DNA of 35,500 nt from Bacillota bacterium (lineage in GTDB: Bacteria; Bacillota; Syntrophomonadia; Syntrophomonadales; Syntrophomonadaceae): positions 1-35,500 of the forward strand of contig JAEWZB010000087.1 of assembly GCA_023395515.1 (NCBI GenBank). The letters run 5' to 3'. The position numbers and the translations under genes are program-made. Numbering within the stretch: the first letter of the stretch is position 1; each line of letters opens with the position of its first letter. The notes beneath the pieces are model-generated. The model was not told the DNA's origin and did not search any database. It worked only from the letters and a program-made list of their open reading frames with translations. Shown one piece after another: positions 8,192-16,439 of this stretch.

Positions 8192-8431
8192 ATGGAAAGG
8201 ACATTAACCGAGTTAGAGCTGGGCCAAAATGCCGTAATTACTAAGGTAACCGGTAATGGGGCTATCCGCAGAAGAATGATTGACATGGGAATTGTGCCTG
8301 GAATGGAAGTAAGAATGGAAAGGTATGCTCCTTTAGGTGATCCCATAGAAATTAAATTAAAAGGTTGCCATATTTCATTACGCAAGGAAGAGGCAGAAAA
8401 CGTATTAATAGAAATTGGGAGGAATTCCTAA
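8192..8431 (+). CDS. feoA: Ferrous iron transport protein A
   Basis: A 79-residue SH3-like FeoA protein, cytoplasmic, thought to bind FeoB and support Fe(II) uptake. Family features are the start LTELELGQNAVITKV, the segment RRRMIDMGIVPGMEVRMERYAPLGDP, and the end IEIKLKGCHISLRKEEAENV. GGAGGG precedes the ATG. The stop codon is followed directly by the feoB ATG with no spacer, so translation is likely coupled. Confidence 0.93.
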   Translation: MERTLTELELGQNAVITKVTGNGAIRRRMIDMGIVPGMEVRMERYAPLGDPIEIKLKGCHISLRKEEAENVLIEIGRNS

Positions 8432-10546
8432 ATGAAACCCAAAAAATTAACTATTGCCTTAGCAGGCAACCCTAATTCGGGTAAAACTACCTTGTTTAAC
8501 TCTTTGACCGGAGCCCGCCAGCACGTAGGGAATTATCCCGGGGTAACGGTAGAAAAGAAAGAAGGTTTTCTGAAACATAATGGTTGTGATATAAAAATAA
8601 TCGACTTACCTGGTACTTATGGCCTGACCGCTTACTCACCAGATGAGTTGGTAGCACGGAATGTTCTTATCGAGGAACACTTGGATTTAGTAGTAAATGT
8701 TGTTGATGCTTCTAATTTGGAACGAAATTTATATTTGGCTATGCAGTTAAAAGAGTTAGAAGTTCCTATGGTTTTAGCTCTTAATATGGCAGATTATGCA
8801 GAAGCTAACGGGATAAACATTAATTATGAACTATTGTCTAAACTTATAGGTATTCCGGTAGTAAGAGTAGTAGCCACTAAAGGTGAGGGAATTGATCAGT
8901 TATTAAAAGTAATAACTGAGGGAGAGCATAAAAATGTTCCCCAAAAATCGGTAAGATATAGTATTGAGATTGAAGAAGCTATAGCCAGAATCGAAAAACA
9001 TTTAGGAACTGGGCTGGAGGCGGCTGCCACGTTAAATCCTCAGGCAACCACTAAATATCCTAATCGTTGGCTAGCTATAAAATTATTAGAAAACGATAAG
9101 GAAGTTTTAGAAAGAGTAAAGGCAATTCCTAATACTGAGGATTTACTGAAACAAGCCGAAACTGAACAAAATCATTTCCGGACTAATTTAAATGATGATT
9201 TGGAAAACTTAATCGCCGAGGGACGATATGCATATATTAGAGGAGTATCTCAGGAAGCGGTAAGGATTGTAGAAATTAATAAGGCATCTATAACTGAAAA
9301 AATAGATAAGATATTGCTGCATCGTATAATAGGATTACCTATCTTTTTATTTATCATGTGGCTGTTATTCCAATTGACCTTTACTTTAGGTGATCCGTTT
9401 ATGGGATGGTTAGAAGAACTGACTGCCATAGCCGGCGAAGCTGCCGGGGCAGCTTTACCGGAAGGTTTGTTAAACTCCCTGATAGTTGACGGTATAATTG
9501 GCGGGGTTGGCGGAGTAATAGTATTTTTACCTAATATTTTATTATTGTTTTTAGGAATTGCTATTTTAGAAGCTAGTGGTTATATGTCCCGAGCCGCCTT
9601 TTTAATGGATAAAGTTATGCATAGAGTTGGTTTGCATGGTAAATCTTTTGTACCGATGTTGATTGGATTTGGTTGTACGATTCCTGCTATAATGGCTACC
9701 CGTACTTTGGAAAACCCTAAAGACCGGTTAGTTACCATGTTAGTTGCTCCTTTAATGAGTTGTGGAGCCAGATTGCCGGTATATACGTTACTAATTGCGG
9801 CATTTTTCCCCAAGGAAATGGCAGGGAATATTTTATTTTCAATTTACTTGATTGGTATTTTATTAGCTTTAGTCATGGCCAAGGTTTTCAGAACTTGGCT
9901 GGTACCGGGAGAATCAGAGCCATTTGTAATGGAATTGCCGGTTTACAGAGCTCCTAAGTTAAAGAATGTTCTAATTCAAATGTGGGAAAGAGCCTGGCTT
10001 TATTTGAAAAAGGCGGGAACTATTATATTAGCATTCTCTATTCTCATCTGGGGTTTATTGACTTTCCCCATGGTGGATAGTAATGGTCAGGAATATGCCA
10101 GTGTTAGCGAACAAATGCAAAATAGTTATGCCGGAACCATAGGCAAGGCTATTGAACCTGCTATTGCACCACTAGGTTTTGACTGGAGAACCGGGGTTGC
10201 GTTACTGGCTGGGGTAGCAGCTAAAGAGGTTGTAGTTAGTACCATGGGAACTCTTTACGGTATGGAAGATGCCGATGCCTTATTAGAGGTAGAGGAGGAA
10301 AATGAAGAATCCAGAACTTTTGCCCAGATGACCAGAGAACAATCAGGGTATACTCCGCTTGTTGCTTATGTGCTGATGCTCTTTACTCTGATATATGTAC
10401 CTTGTATGGCAACTATCGCTGTTATTAAAAGAGAAACTAATGGCTGGAAATGGCCGGCTTTTACCTTCGTTTATACTATAGGGTTAGCTTGGATAATATC
10501 TTTTGCCGTATATCAAGTCGGAATGTTATTAGGTATAGGGGTATAA
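8432..10546 (+). CDS. feoB: Ferrous iron transport protein B (GTPase permease)
   Basis: A 704-residue inner-membrane Fe(II) transporter. The N-terminal G domain shows G1 GNPNSGKT (12-19), G2 around T39 in GVTVE, G3 DLPG (58-61) and G4 NMAD (118-121), followed by a helical guanine-dissociation-inhibitor-like region to about 280. The membrane part has two gate repeats (around ASGYMSRAAFLMDKV and the AAKEVVVSTMGTLYG segment) and C-terminal helices. It ends with a short hydrophobic tail and has no fused FeoC domain. GGAGG lies in the end of feoA. It is the last gene of a three-gene Fur-controlled operon and is followed by a terminator. Confidence 0.96.
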   Translation: MKPKKLTIALAGNPNSGKTTLFNSLTGARQHVGNYPGVTVEKKEGFLKHNGCDIKIIDLPGTYGLTAYSPDELVARNVLIEEHLDLVVNVVDASNLERNLYLAMQLKELEVPMVLALNMADYAEANGININYELLSKLIGIPVVRVVATKGEGIDQLLKVITEGEHKNVPQKSVRYSIEIEEAIARIEKHLGTGLEAAATLNPQATTKYPNRWLAIKLLENDKEVLERVKAIPNTEDLLKQAETEQNHFRTNLNDDLENLIAEGRYAYIRGVSQEAVRIVEINKASITEKIDKILLHRIIGLPIFLFIMWLLFQLTFTLGDPFMGWLEELTAIAGEAAGAALPEGLLNSLIVDGIIGGVGGVIVFLPNILLLFLGIAILEASGYMSRAAFLMDKVMHRVGLHGKSFVPMLIGFGCTIPAIMATRTLENPKDRLVTMLVAPLMSCGARLPVYTLLIAAFFPKEMAGNILFSIYLIGILLALVMAKVFRTWLVPGESEPFVMELPVYRAPKLKNVLIQMWERAWLYLKKAGTIILAFSILIWGLLTFPMVDSNGQEYASVSEQMQNSYAGTIGKAIEPAIAPLGFDWRTGVALLAGVAAKEVVVSTMGTLYGMEDADALLEVEEENEESRTFAQMTREQSGYTPLVAYVLMLFTLIYVPCMATIAVIKRETNGWKWPAFTFVYTIGLAWIISFAVYQVGMLLGIGV

Positions 10547-10569
10547 ATTAAATATTTAAAAAAGCAAGG

Positions 10570-10603
10570 CCACTTTAGGTGATACAACCTAAAGTGGTTT
10601 TTC
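10570..10603 (+). terminator. Terminator after feoB
   Basis: The 11-bp arms CCACTTTAGGT (10570-10580) and ACCTAAAGTGG (10587-10597) are followed by TTTTTC. Confidence 0.88.
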
Positions 10604-10636
10604 TTATTTATATAGTCAATGCAAAGTAATCTTTCA

Positions 10637-10670
10637 TGCTATAATATTAAAAAATAAAATATTATTATAG
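10637..10670 (+). promoter_or_regulatory. Extended -10 promoter with AT-rich inverted repeat before the crotonase gene
   Basis: TGCTATAAT at 10637-10645 is an extended -10; no good -35 is visible. CTATAATATT (10639-10648) is roughly mirrored by AATATTATTATAG ending at 10670, which could be an operator or a weak hairpin. Confidence 0.4.
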
Positions 10671-10699
10671 CGTAGCTTTTTGAAAGGTGGAGATGGAGT

Positions 10700-11503
10700 T
10701 TGAGGAAAGAGTGGGAAACATGTATTTTGGAAGTGAAGGAAAATGGTATCGCAGTTTTAACTTTCAACCGTCCCAAGCAGCTTAATTCAGTTAATAAACA
10801 GCTTACTATTGATGTACCGGAAGCTTGTATTGAAGTAACTAAAAATAATGATATTCAGGTTTTAATAGTTACGGGAGCCGGGCCTGGGTGGTCGGCCGGC
10901 GGGGATATATCGGTACTGGCTGCTATGGATAGTCCGGCCGGGGCTAAAGCTACTTATGATTACTCTACGGAGATAGTTAAAGCTATATATGGGCTGGAAA
11001 AACCGGTAATCGCAGCAGTAAATGGGGCAGTAGCCGGTGCATCAGTTGCGACTATGCTGGCTTGTGATTTAATTATTGCGGCAGATACGGCTAAGTTCGG
11101 ATTTAATTTTATAAACATAGCCTTTACCCCGGATAGTGGTGCTTCCTATTTCTTAACCCAAAAAGTTGGTTATCATAAAGCTTTGGAGATTTTATGGTTT
11201 GGTAAAGTTTTAGATAGTGAAGAAGCTCTGAATTTAGGCTTATTAAATAAAGTGGTACCGGCAGATCAAGTATTAGCCGAAGCTGAAAAATGGGCGGAGC
11301 GCTTACTGAGAGCTCCTTTATATACCGTGTGGATGAATAAAAAGCTGGTAAGGGCTTCCCTGAAAAATGATTTTTATGAGCAGGCTGAATTAGAAAGCCT
11401 TAATCAGGTATTAGCTTGGGCATCAGATGATTTTAAAGAAGGGACTATGTCTTTTGCAGAAAAACGCCGGCCCAATTTTACAGGTAAGGTAGTGCGGGGA
11501 TAA
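10700..11503 (+). CDS. Enoyl-CoA hydratase/isomerase (crotonase fold), PaaG-like active site
   Basis: A 267-residue crotonase-fold enzyme acting on a CoA thioester. The oxyanion-hole segments are WSAGGDI (64-70) and NGAVAGASVATM (108-119). The two catalytic glutamates of true hydratases are absent: the first falls in AGASVATM and the second position in FGFNFINI is Phe. Instead there is D145 in TPDSGASYFL, the place of the catalytic Asp of PaaG-type isomerases, so double-bond isomerisation is more likely than hydration. The TTG start at 10700 has GGTGG 9 bases upstream; no ATG is available in frame. The gene stands alone between two terminators. In a fatty-acid-degrading syntroph it could serve in unsaturated or aromatic acid breakdown, but the substrate is unknown. 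Confidence 0.85.
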   Translation: MRKEWETCILEVKENGIAVLTFNRPKQLNSVNKQLTIDVPEACIEVTKNNDIQVLIVTGAGPGWSAGGDISVLAAMDSPAGAKATYDYSTEIVKAIYGLEKPVIAAVNGAVAGASVATMLACDLIIAADTAKFGFNFINIAFTPDSGASYFLTQKVGYHKALEILWFGKVLDSEEALNLGLLNKVVPADQVLAEAEKWAERLLRAPLYTVWMNKKLVRASLKNDFYEQAELESLNQVLAWASDDFKEGTMSFAEKRRPNFTGKVVRG

Positions 11504-11526
11504 TTTTAATTACATGAACAAATAGC

Positions 11527-11573
11527 AAGAATCACACTTTAACCTGCTTAGGGGGTAAAGTGTGATTCTTTTT
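11527..11573 (+). terminator. Terminator after the crotonase gene
   Basis: A long stem AAGAATCACACTTTAACC (11527-11544) pairs with GGTAAAGTGTGATTCTT, followed by a T run. Confidence 0.88.
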
Positions 11574-11606
11574 GATATTCCACTGAGAAAATCTTAAATT
11601 AATCAT

Positions 11607-11860
11607 GTTGAATGTATAAATATGTAGGAGCATTGACGCACTCTACGAGCACCCCCTATGTTCCCTTCGGTCACTATTAATGACGCAGCATGGAGAATAC
11701 ACCCTGCGAAGGTGCAAGAAAAAAAGGGGCGAGCCTCACGGAAGAGGCGAGAGGGGCACTGAAACAGGACGTTGAATTGCCCCGTACCCCTTTTTTCTTG
11801 CAACAAGCAGTTGGTGTACCCCCATGCGGAGGCTAGTGACGGAATATTTATATATTCAAC
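11607..11860. repeat. 254-bp structured element with 17-bp terminal inverted repeats (MITE or ncRNA candidate)
   Basis: The outer ends GTTGAATGTATAAATAT (11607-11623) and ATATTTATATATTCAAC (11844-11860) pair at 16 of 17 positions. Inside, GCAAGAAAAAAAGGGG (from about 11714) pairs with CCCCTTTTTTCTTGC (11787-11801) save one bulged A. Nested within that are GCCTC/GAGGC and GGGGCA/TGCCCC stems. The interior is G+C-richer than the surrounding DNA. It fills the space between the crotonase terminator and hydF, 44 bases past the hydF stop. No target-site duplication is clear. It could be a non-autonomous mobile repeat or a folded RNA in the 3' region of the hyd transcript. Confidence 0.6.
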
Positions 11861-11904
11861 TAATGCACGATACCTTTTCCTAGTAGCATCAAAATTTAAC
11901 AGAA

Positions 11905-13104
11905 TCATCCTTCTAAATTAAAGGGCTGTAAGGCGCGGGGTAGAATACGGGTGGCATAAGCCAGAAAAATACCGTAATTTATTATGGGTGCTCCGGCATT
12001 TTGCGCTTGTTTAATGCGGCTCATCATTTGTTTACGGTTTAACATACAAGCACCGCAATGAATAATCAGTTTATACTCTTGCAGGTTATCGGGATAGTTA
12101 GAACCACTGGCCCAGGAAATATCAACTTCGCCGGCTAATTTTCTTAATAAATTAGGTATTTTCACCCGGCCTATATCGTCCTCTCGCTTGTGGTGAGTAC
12201 ATGCTTCTGCTATTAGTACCTTTTCTTTAGGCTGCAGTCTTTTTAAAGCTTCTATTCCCTTCACCATAGTGCCTAAATCCCCTTTATGACGGGCAAATAA
12301 AATGGAAAATGAAGTTAAGGGTACATCAGGGGGTAAAATGGCAGCTACTTCGGCAAAAGCTTGAGAATCTGTAATTACTAAACGAGGCGGTTTAGAGAGA
12401 CCCTCTAAAGTAGTTTTTAATTCCGTTTCCTTAGTAGCTATAGCTATAGCATTATTATCTAATATATCCCGGATAGTTTGAACTTGAGGCAGTATTAAGC
12501 GTCCTTTGGGCGCGCTGCTGTCAATAGGTGTTACCAGAACACAAATATCCCCTGCTTTTAATAAGTCACCTACCAAAGGAGGATGGTCTTTTTCGGCAGG
12601 AATATTTTGCATTATAAGCTGTTTTAATTCTTCTATACCTTGGTTAGTGAGGCAACTTATTTCGTGCAAGGTGGTGTGTAAGGTGTCTTCATAGTAAGCT
12701 TTACCCTGAGCATGGGGCAAATCAACTTTATTTAAAATAGGAATAAAGGGCAGTTGTTTTGCTTTTAGAGTTTTAATCAGTTCAGTCTCATAAGCTATAT
12801 CATCGTTATCAGCACTTATTACTAGTAAAGCTAAATCGGTCTTTTCTAAAACTTGTTTAGTTTTTTGTACGCGCAGATCGCCTAAGATTCCTATATCATC
12901 TATCCCGGCCGTATCTATAAATACTATAGGCCCAACCGGGAGTAGTTCCATATTTTTATAGACCGGGTCAGTAGTAGTACCGGCTTGGTCAGAAACTAAA
13001 GCTATATCTTGATTAGTTAAAACATTTATTAAACTGGATTTTCCGGTATTACGTTTGCCGAGTATAGCAATATGAGGCCGGTTGGCCCGGGGTGTTTCCA
13101 TCAT
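11905..13104 (-). CDS. hydF: [FeFe]-hydrogenase maturation GTPase HydF
   Basis: The scaffold on which the 2Fe subcluster of the H-cluster is assembled and from which it is passed to HydA. The 399-residue product has an N-terminal GTPase domain (G1 GKRNTGKS, residues 16-23; DTAG around 65; NKVD around 125), a middle dimerisation domain, and a C-terminal [4Fe-4S] domain with the HydF ligand pattern C302-x-H304 ... H349-C350-x2-C353. The start is the first of two ATGs, directly after the hydE stop, with GGGAGGG 7 bases upstream inside hydE. It is the last gene of the hydG-hydE-hydF set. Confidence 0.96.
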   Translation of the reverse strand: MMETPRANRPHIAILGKRNTGKSSLINVLTNQDIALVSDQAGTTTDPVYKNMELLPVGPIVFIDTAGIDDIGILGDLRVQKTKQVLEKTDLALLVISADNDDIAYETELIKTLKAKQLPFIPILNKVDLPHAQGKAYYEDTLHTTLHEISCLTNQGIEELKQLIMQNIPAEKDHPPLVGDLLKAGDICVLVTPIDSSAPKGRLILPQVQTIRDILDNNAIAIATKETELKTTLEGLSKPPRLVITDSQAFAEVAAILPPDVPLTSFSILFARHKGDLGTMVKGIEALKRLQPKEKVLIAEACTHHKREDDIGRVKIPNLLRKLAGEVDISWASGSNYPDNLQEYKLIIHCGACMLNRKQMMSRIKQAQNAGAPIINYGIFLAYATRILPRALQPFNLEG

Positions 13105-14157
13105 TTAGCATCCCTCCCGATGGCTGGTGTTATTACGTATAAAGTAGTAAGGGGAATCGCCCCACTCCCATAAACCTACTTTATAATTTATAGCTTCGAT
13201 ACGTTTAGTTAATTCTTCTAAGGGGGTATATAGCTTACCATTATAAAGAGTATATTCTCCCCTGACTAGGGAAGGAGTTAAGATCGGCATAATAATGTTG
13301 GCTCCGGCTTTGATGCCCGCTTCTAAGCCAGCTTTATTTATGGTTTGTAAAGCAGTGGAAGCTACCATATTAATATCAGGCATAATTATACGGGTTAAAG
13401 CTAACATTTTTAAGGTTGTAGTATAAGGGTCAGATATTAATAAGGGTTCCGCTTTTATTCCCATAGGAGTATCTTTATGGGGAATATAAGGACCAAGGCC
13501 TACCATATCCACGCCAAAACTTGCAAAAAACTGTAAATCCTGAACCAGGTCTGCATAAGTCTGACCAGGTAAACCTACCATAACTCCAGTTCCAACCTGG
13601 AAGCCCAACTCCTTTAAAAAATGCAAACATTCCAGGCGTTTCTCAAAAGACTGTTCAGGTGGGTGTATCGCTTGGAATAACTTTTTATTAGAGGTTTCTA
13701 TTCTTAGTAAGTAACGGTGAGCCCCGGCTTCCCATAATCTTTTATATTGGGGGTAAGATAATTCGCCGGTACTAAGGGTTATGCCCAGACTTTTAGCTTC
13801 GGGAGGAGATAAATCTTTTATTTCCTTAATAATGTCGGCTATAAAATTAACTTCTTTATCGGTAGTTATTTCTCCAGATTGCAAGCTAATTGATTGATAA
13901 CCGTCAGCATAAGCTATTTTAGCTAAATCAAGAATTTCAGTTTTACTTAAATGGTAACGGTTTACTTTTAAATTACTGCGCCTGATACCGCAATAATAGC
14001 AATCACGGCTGCAGTAATTGGAAAACTCGATTAATCCCCTTAGATAAACTTTATTTCCCCGTTTTTTAAGGCGGATTTGTTCAGCTTTATTTAATAACCC
14101 CTCTAATAAATTATGGTCAGTCAGGAGTGTTTCTAACTCATAGTTGTCTATTTTCAT
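13105..14157 (-). CDS. hydE: [FeFe]-hydrogenase maturase HydE (radical SAM)
   Basis: A 350-residue radical SAM enzyme that processes the HydG-made iron-CO-CN-cysteine complex during building of the 2Fe subcluster. The cluster motif is C49-x3-C53-x2-C56 in NYCSRDCYYCGIR, inside a TIM-barrel protein of the HydE/BioB/PylB group. Further family segments are SLQSGE, VGTGVMVGLPGQTYADLV and PYIPHKDTP. The ATG has GGGGG 7 bases upstream. The stop is immediately followed by the hydF ATG, so the two are translationally coupled; hydG ends 57 bases upstream. Confidence 0.95.
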   Translation of the reverse strand: MKIDNYELETLLTDHNLLEGLLNKAEQIRLKKRGNKVYLRGLIEFSNYCSRDCYYCGIRRSNLKVNRYHLSKTEILDLAKIAYADGYQSISLQSGEITTDKEVNFIADIIKEIKDLSPPEAKSLGITLSTGELSYPQYKRLWEAGAHRYLLRIETSNKKLFQAIHPPEQSFEKRLECLHFLKELGFQVGTGVMVGLPGQTYADLVQDLQFFASFGVDMVGLGPYIPHKDTPMGIKAEPLLISDPYTTTLKMLALTRIIMPDINMVASTALQTINKAGLEAGIKAGANIIMPILTPSLVRGEYTLYNGKLYTPLEELTKRIEAINYKVGLWEWGDSPYYFIRNNTSHREGC

Positions 14158-14214
14158 ACCTGCACCCCCTTTATTTCCCGGATAATAATTTACATTTCCT
14201 TATGGTACCGGTAA

Positions 14215-15675
14215 TTATAAAAATAAATCTCTTTGACCGTTTTCTATCTGAACTAACATTTCTTTAACCTTATTTCTTAAACTCGGATTAGCTATAGCCT
14301 CTAGTTCCTGTTCGATTAATTTTTGTCCTACTATCTGGGTTTCAGGACTGGCATAGTCTAAAAGATATTCTTTAAAGGTTAAAACAGCATTAGGCATACA
14401 TAAGGTATGAACCTTGCCTTCTTTAGCTATTTCCATAAAATCATTGCCGGTACGTCCGCATCTGTACCCGGCGGTGCAGAAGGAGGTAATATAGCCCATA
14501 CTGGCTAAGGCTTGAATAGCTTCATCCAAACTGCGGGTATCACCCAGGATAAACTGCTGCCGTTCATAATCTAAGGTATCGGTACTGTAAGCACCTATGC
14601 CTATATTAGAGCCGGCATCAATTTGGGTAATACCCACCGGAATAATATCCTTGCGGATAGGGGCAGGCTCCCGGGCCGTAAGGATCATACCGGTATAAGG
14701 CACTGACAAGCGTATGACCGTAACTAATTTTTTAAATAATTTATCATCAATATTATGCGGATTAGAGGTAGTAAAGGGGGTATTATTAGCTGGTTCCATA
14801 CGGGGGAAGGAAATAGTATGAGGCCCTACACCGCCAAATTTTTCTTCTAAATCAATAGTATGCAAGAGTAAGCCCATTACTTCAAATTTAGGATCAAATA
14901 AACCAAACAAAGCCCCGATACCCACATCATCTACCCCGGCCTCCATAGCCCGGTGCAGTGAATAAAGGCGCCATTTATAATCAGCTTTTATGCCGCGGGG
15001 GTGTAAGCGTTTATAATTATCGGGATGATAAGTTTCCTGAAATACCTGAAAAGTTCCGATTCCCACTTCATGCAATATTTTTAAGTCTTCTACCGACATA
15101 GGGGCTGCATTAACATTACAGCGTCTTATTTCCCCGTTGCCTTCTTTAGTGTTATAGGCGATTTGCAGCGTTTTAGCTATATAATTAACATCGGAATCGG
15201 GATGCTCGCCGTAAACCATAATCAGCCGCTTATGTCCTTTGCCTATTAAGGCCAGGATTTCTTGCTCGAGTTCATTGGAAGATAATTGTTTTCTTTTGGT
15301 TTTATCATTATCATTACGAAAGCCACAGTAAACACAATTATTTACACAATGATTGCTTACATAAAGAGGGGCAAAAGTTACAATACGCCGGCCATAAACT
15401 GATTGCTTTACTTTGCCTCCCGCTATAAACATCTCTTCCCATAATTCTTCATCAGTACAGTTTAACAAAGCGGCGGTTTCCTCAGGCTCTAACCGCTTAA
15501 GGTCTAAGGATTTGGCTATAATTTCTTTAATATAAGCAGAGTTCGGATTTTTAGCCTTATCTAAAGTGGTGAATATATAGTCCGGGTCGATAAAAGTCTG
15601 GCCATTCTTAAAATATTTTTCATTCTGTTCCGGTTTAATAACATTTTCCATCCAAGCTTTAACACTGCTACCCAT
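14215..15675 (-). CDS. hydG: [FeFe]-hydrogenase maturase HydG (tyrosine lyase) with altered C-terminal Cys motif
   Basis: Splits tyrosine to supply the CO and CN ligands of the H-cluster and forms the Fe(CO)2(CN)Cys product. The 486 residues carry the radical SAM motif C110-x3-C114-x2-C117 (NHCVNNCVYCGFR) and a ThiH-like barrel. The C-terminal domain normally binds a second Fe-S cluster through C-x2-C-x22-C. Here the segment reads CTAGYRCGRTG: C400 and C426 keep the first and third positions, the second Cys is Gly (403), and a new Cys appears at 406. AAGGAGG lies 8 bases before the ATG. The next upstream gene is the TM1266-like regulator, 302 bases away across a folded repeat. Confidence 0.95.
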   Translation of the reverse strand: MGSSVKAWMENVIKPEQNEKYFKNGQTFIDPDYIFTTLDKAKNPNSAYIKEIIAKSLDLKRLEPEETAALLNCTDEELWEEMFIAGGKVKQSVYGRRIVTFAPLYVSNHCVNNCVYCGFRNDNDKTKRKQLSSNELEQEILALIGKGHKRLIMVYGEHPDSDVNYIAKTLQIAYNTKEGNGEIRRCNVNAAPMSVEDLKILHEVGIGTFQVFQETYHPDNYKRLHPRGIKADYKWRLYSLHRAMEAGVDDVGIGALFGLFDPKFEVMGLLLHTIDLEEKFGGVGPHTISFPRMEPANNTPFTTSNPHNIDDKLFKKLVTVIRLSVPYTGMILTAREPAPIRKDIIPVGITQIDAGSNIGIGAYSTDTLDYERQQFILGDTRSLDEAIQALASMGYITSFCTAGYRCGRTGNDFMEIAKEGKVHTLCMPNAVLTFKEYLLDYASPETQIVGQKLIEQELEAIANPSLRNKVKEMLVQIENGQRDLFL

Positions 15676-15762
15676 GCAATTTCCTCCTTGTTTTTTAGAT
15701 TCTATTTCCTTTGAGTTTGCTTGCTATGGTTGAGATTGCCGAAAAGTCCTAATAGATTCGGT

Positions 15763-15908
15763 AGTGAGCTTCGCTCACTGGGGTTAGACGCTGACCACCA
15801 CTGACCCTTCGGCCGCTGACTTCCACTGAATTTTATATTTTTAAAAGTCAGCGTAAATCATAAAAAGTCTGCGGCAGTCAGTGTTAACCCAAGTAGGCGA
15901 AGCCTACT
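15763..15908. repeat. Folded repeat region between the TM1266-type regulator and hydG
   Basis: The 302-base gap 15676-15977 holds no gene. It is bounded by two tight hairpins, AGTGAGC-TTC-GCTCACT (15763-15779) and AGTAGGC-GAA-GCCTACT (to 15908). Inside, GGGTTA and TAACCC face each other. The 16-mer CGCTGACnnCCACTGA occurs twice 25 bases apart (15789-15804 and 15814-15829), and inverted copies of its parts (GTCAGCG at 15847-15853, CAGTCAGTG at 15875-15883) lie on the far side. The whole can fold into a branched structure. It may be a REP/MITE-like repeat or a processing element in the hyd transcript. Confidence 0.5.
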
Positions 15909-15977
15909 GTTATCCAAACATATCGAGATTTTTCAGCAAGCTCGAATCGTCCCATGTTTGTGCTTAAATTAAGGTTT

Positions 15978-16238
15978 TTAATTAGAACTGCTTTTGGTCA
16001 AAGCACTCTTCACATTAACATTTTTTAAGGCGCCTAGTTTACCGGTTAAGGCTCCTATAGTATCTGTGGTTCCGTCAACTATTAATGAGATAACCGATAC
16101 TCCCTTTTCGTGGTAAGGAATCCCCATACGTCCTACAATTATTTCACCATATTGGCTTAAAATCTCGTTTACTTCCGGTGCTACACTGCGATCTTCAATT
16201 ACTATTCCAACTACTCCGATTCTCTTATTATCCACCAC
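15978..16238 (-). CDS. TM1266-type putative [FeFe]-hydrogenase system regulator
   Basis: An 86-residue ferredoxin-like/ACT-type protein of the family first defined by Thermotoga TM1266, found almost only beside [FeFe]-hydrogenase and maturase genes. Its pattern is clear: VGIVIEDRSVAPEVNEILSQ, GRMGIPYHEKGVSVISLIVDG and GALTGKLGALKNVNVKSA. It resembles the C-terminal sensing domain of NikR but has no DNA-binding part, so it may sense a ligand and act through a partner. The start is a GTG at 16238; an adjacent GTG at 16235 sits better behind the AGGTG. A terminator-like hairpin separates it from hydA. The role is inferred from gene neighbourhood only. Confidence 0.85.
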   Translation of the reverse strand: MVDNKRIGVVGIVIEDRSVAPEVNEILSQYGEIIVGRMGIPYHEKGVSVISLIVDGTTDTIGALTGKLGALKNVNVKSALTKSSSN

Positions 16239-16270
16239 ATTTCACCTGGCCTTTCTGTTATTTTTAGGTC

Positions 16271-16303
16271 AAAAAAAAGCTTACTCCAAGATTTAGAGTA
16301 AGC
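16271..16303 (-). terminator. Terminator or attenuator after hydA
   Basis: On the minus strand GCTTACTC (16296-16303) and GAGTAAGC (16279-16286) form an 8-bp stem with a 9-base loop, followed by eight T residues (16271-16278). It ends the hydCBA transcript. Only 32 bases remain before the TM1266-like gene and I see no promoter in them, so partial read-through would be needed to express the maturases from hydC. Confidence 0.82.
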
Positions 16304-16439
16304 AGTAAGAACTACATTATATAGTTTTACCCCCCTCCAACTCAGAAATAGTTACCTTATTATCAGGGAATAGTATTTAATTTTTTACCGGTTCTTAATA
16401 ATCAGTATAGAAGTACCTTTTATTAAGAAACATCAATTC

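Noticed and set aside
11603..11908. A 101-codon minus-strand reading frame through the 254-bp inverted-repeat element
   Set aside because: It lies almost wholly inside the structured repeat, overlaps the hydF end, has no ribosome-binding site and looks like chance coding.
15789..15829. Two similar 16-mers 25 bases apart as a CRISPR remnant
   Set aside because: Only two copies, spacing far too short for a repeat-spacer unit, inverted copies alongside, and no cas gene in the window.
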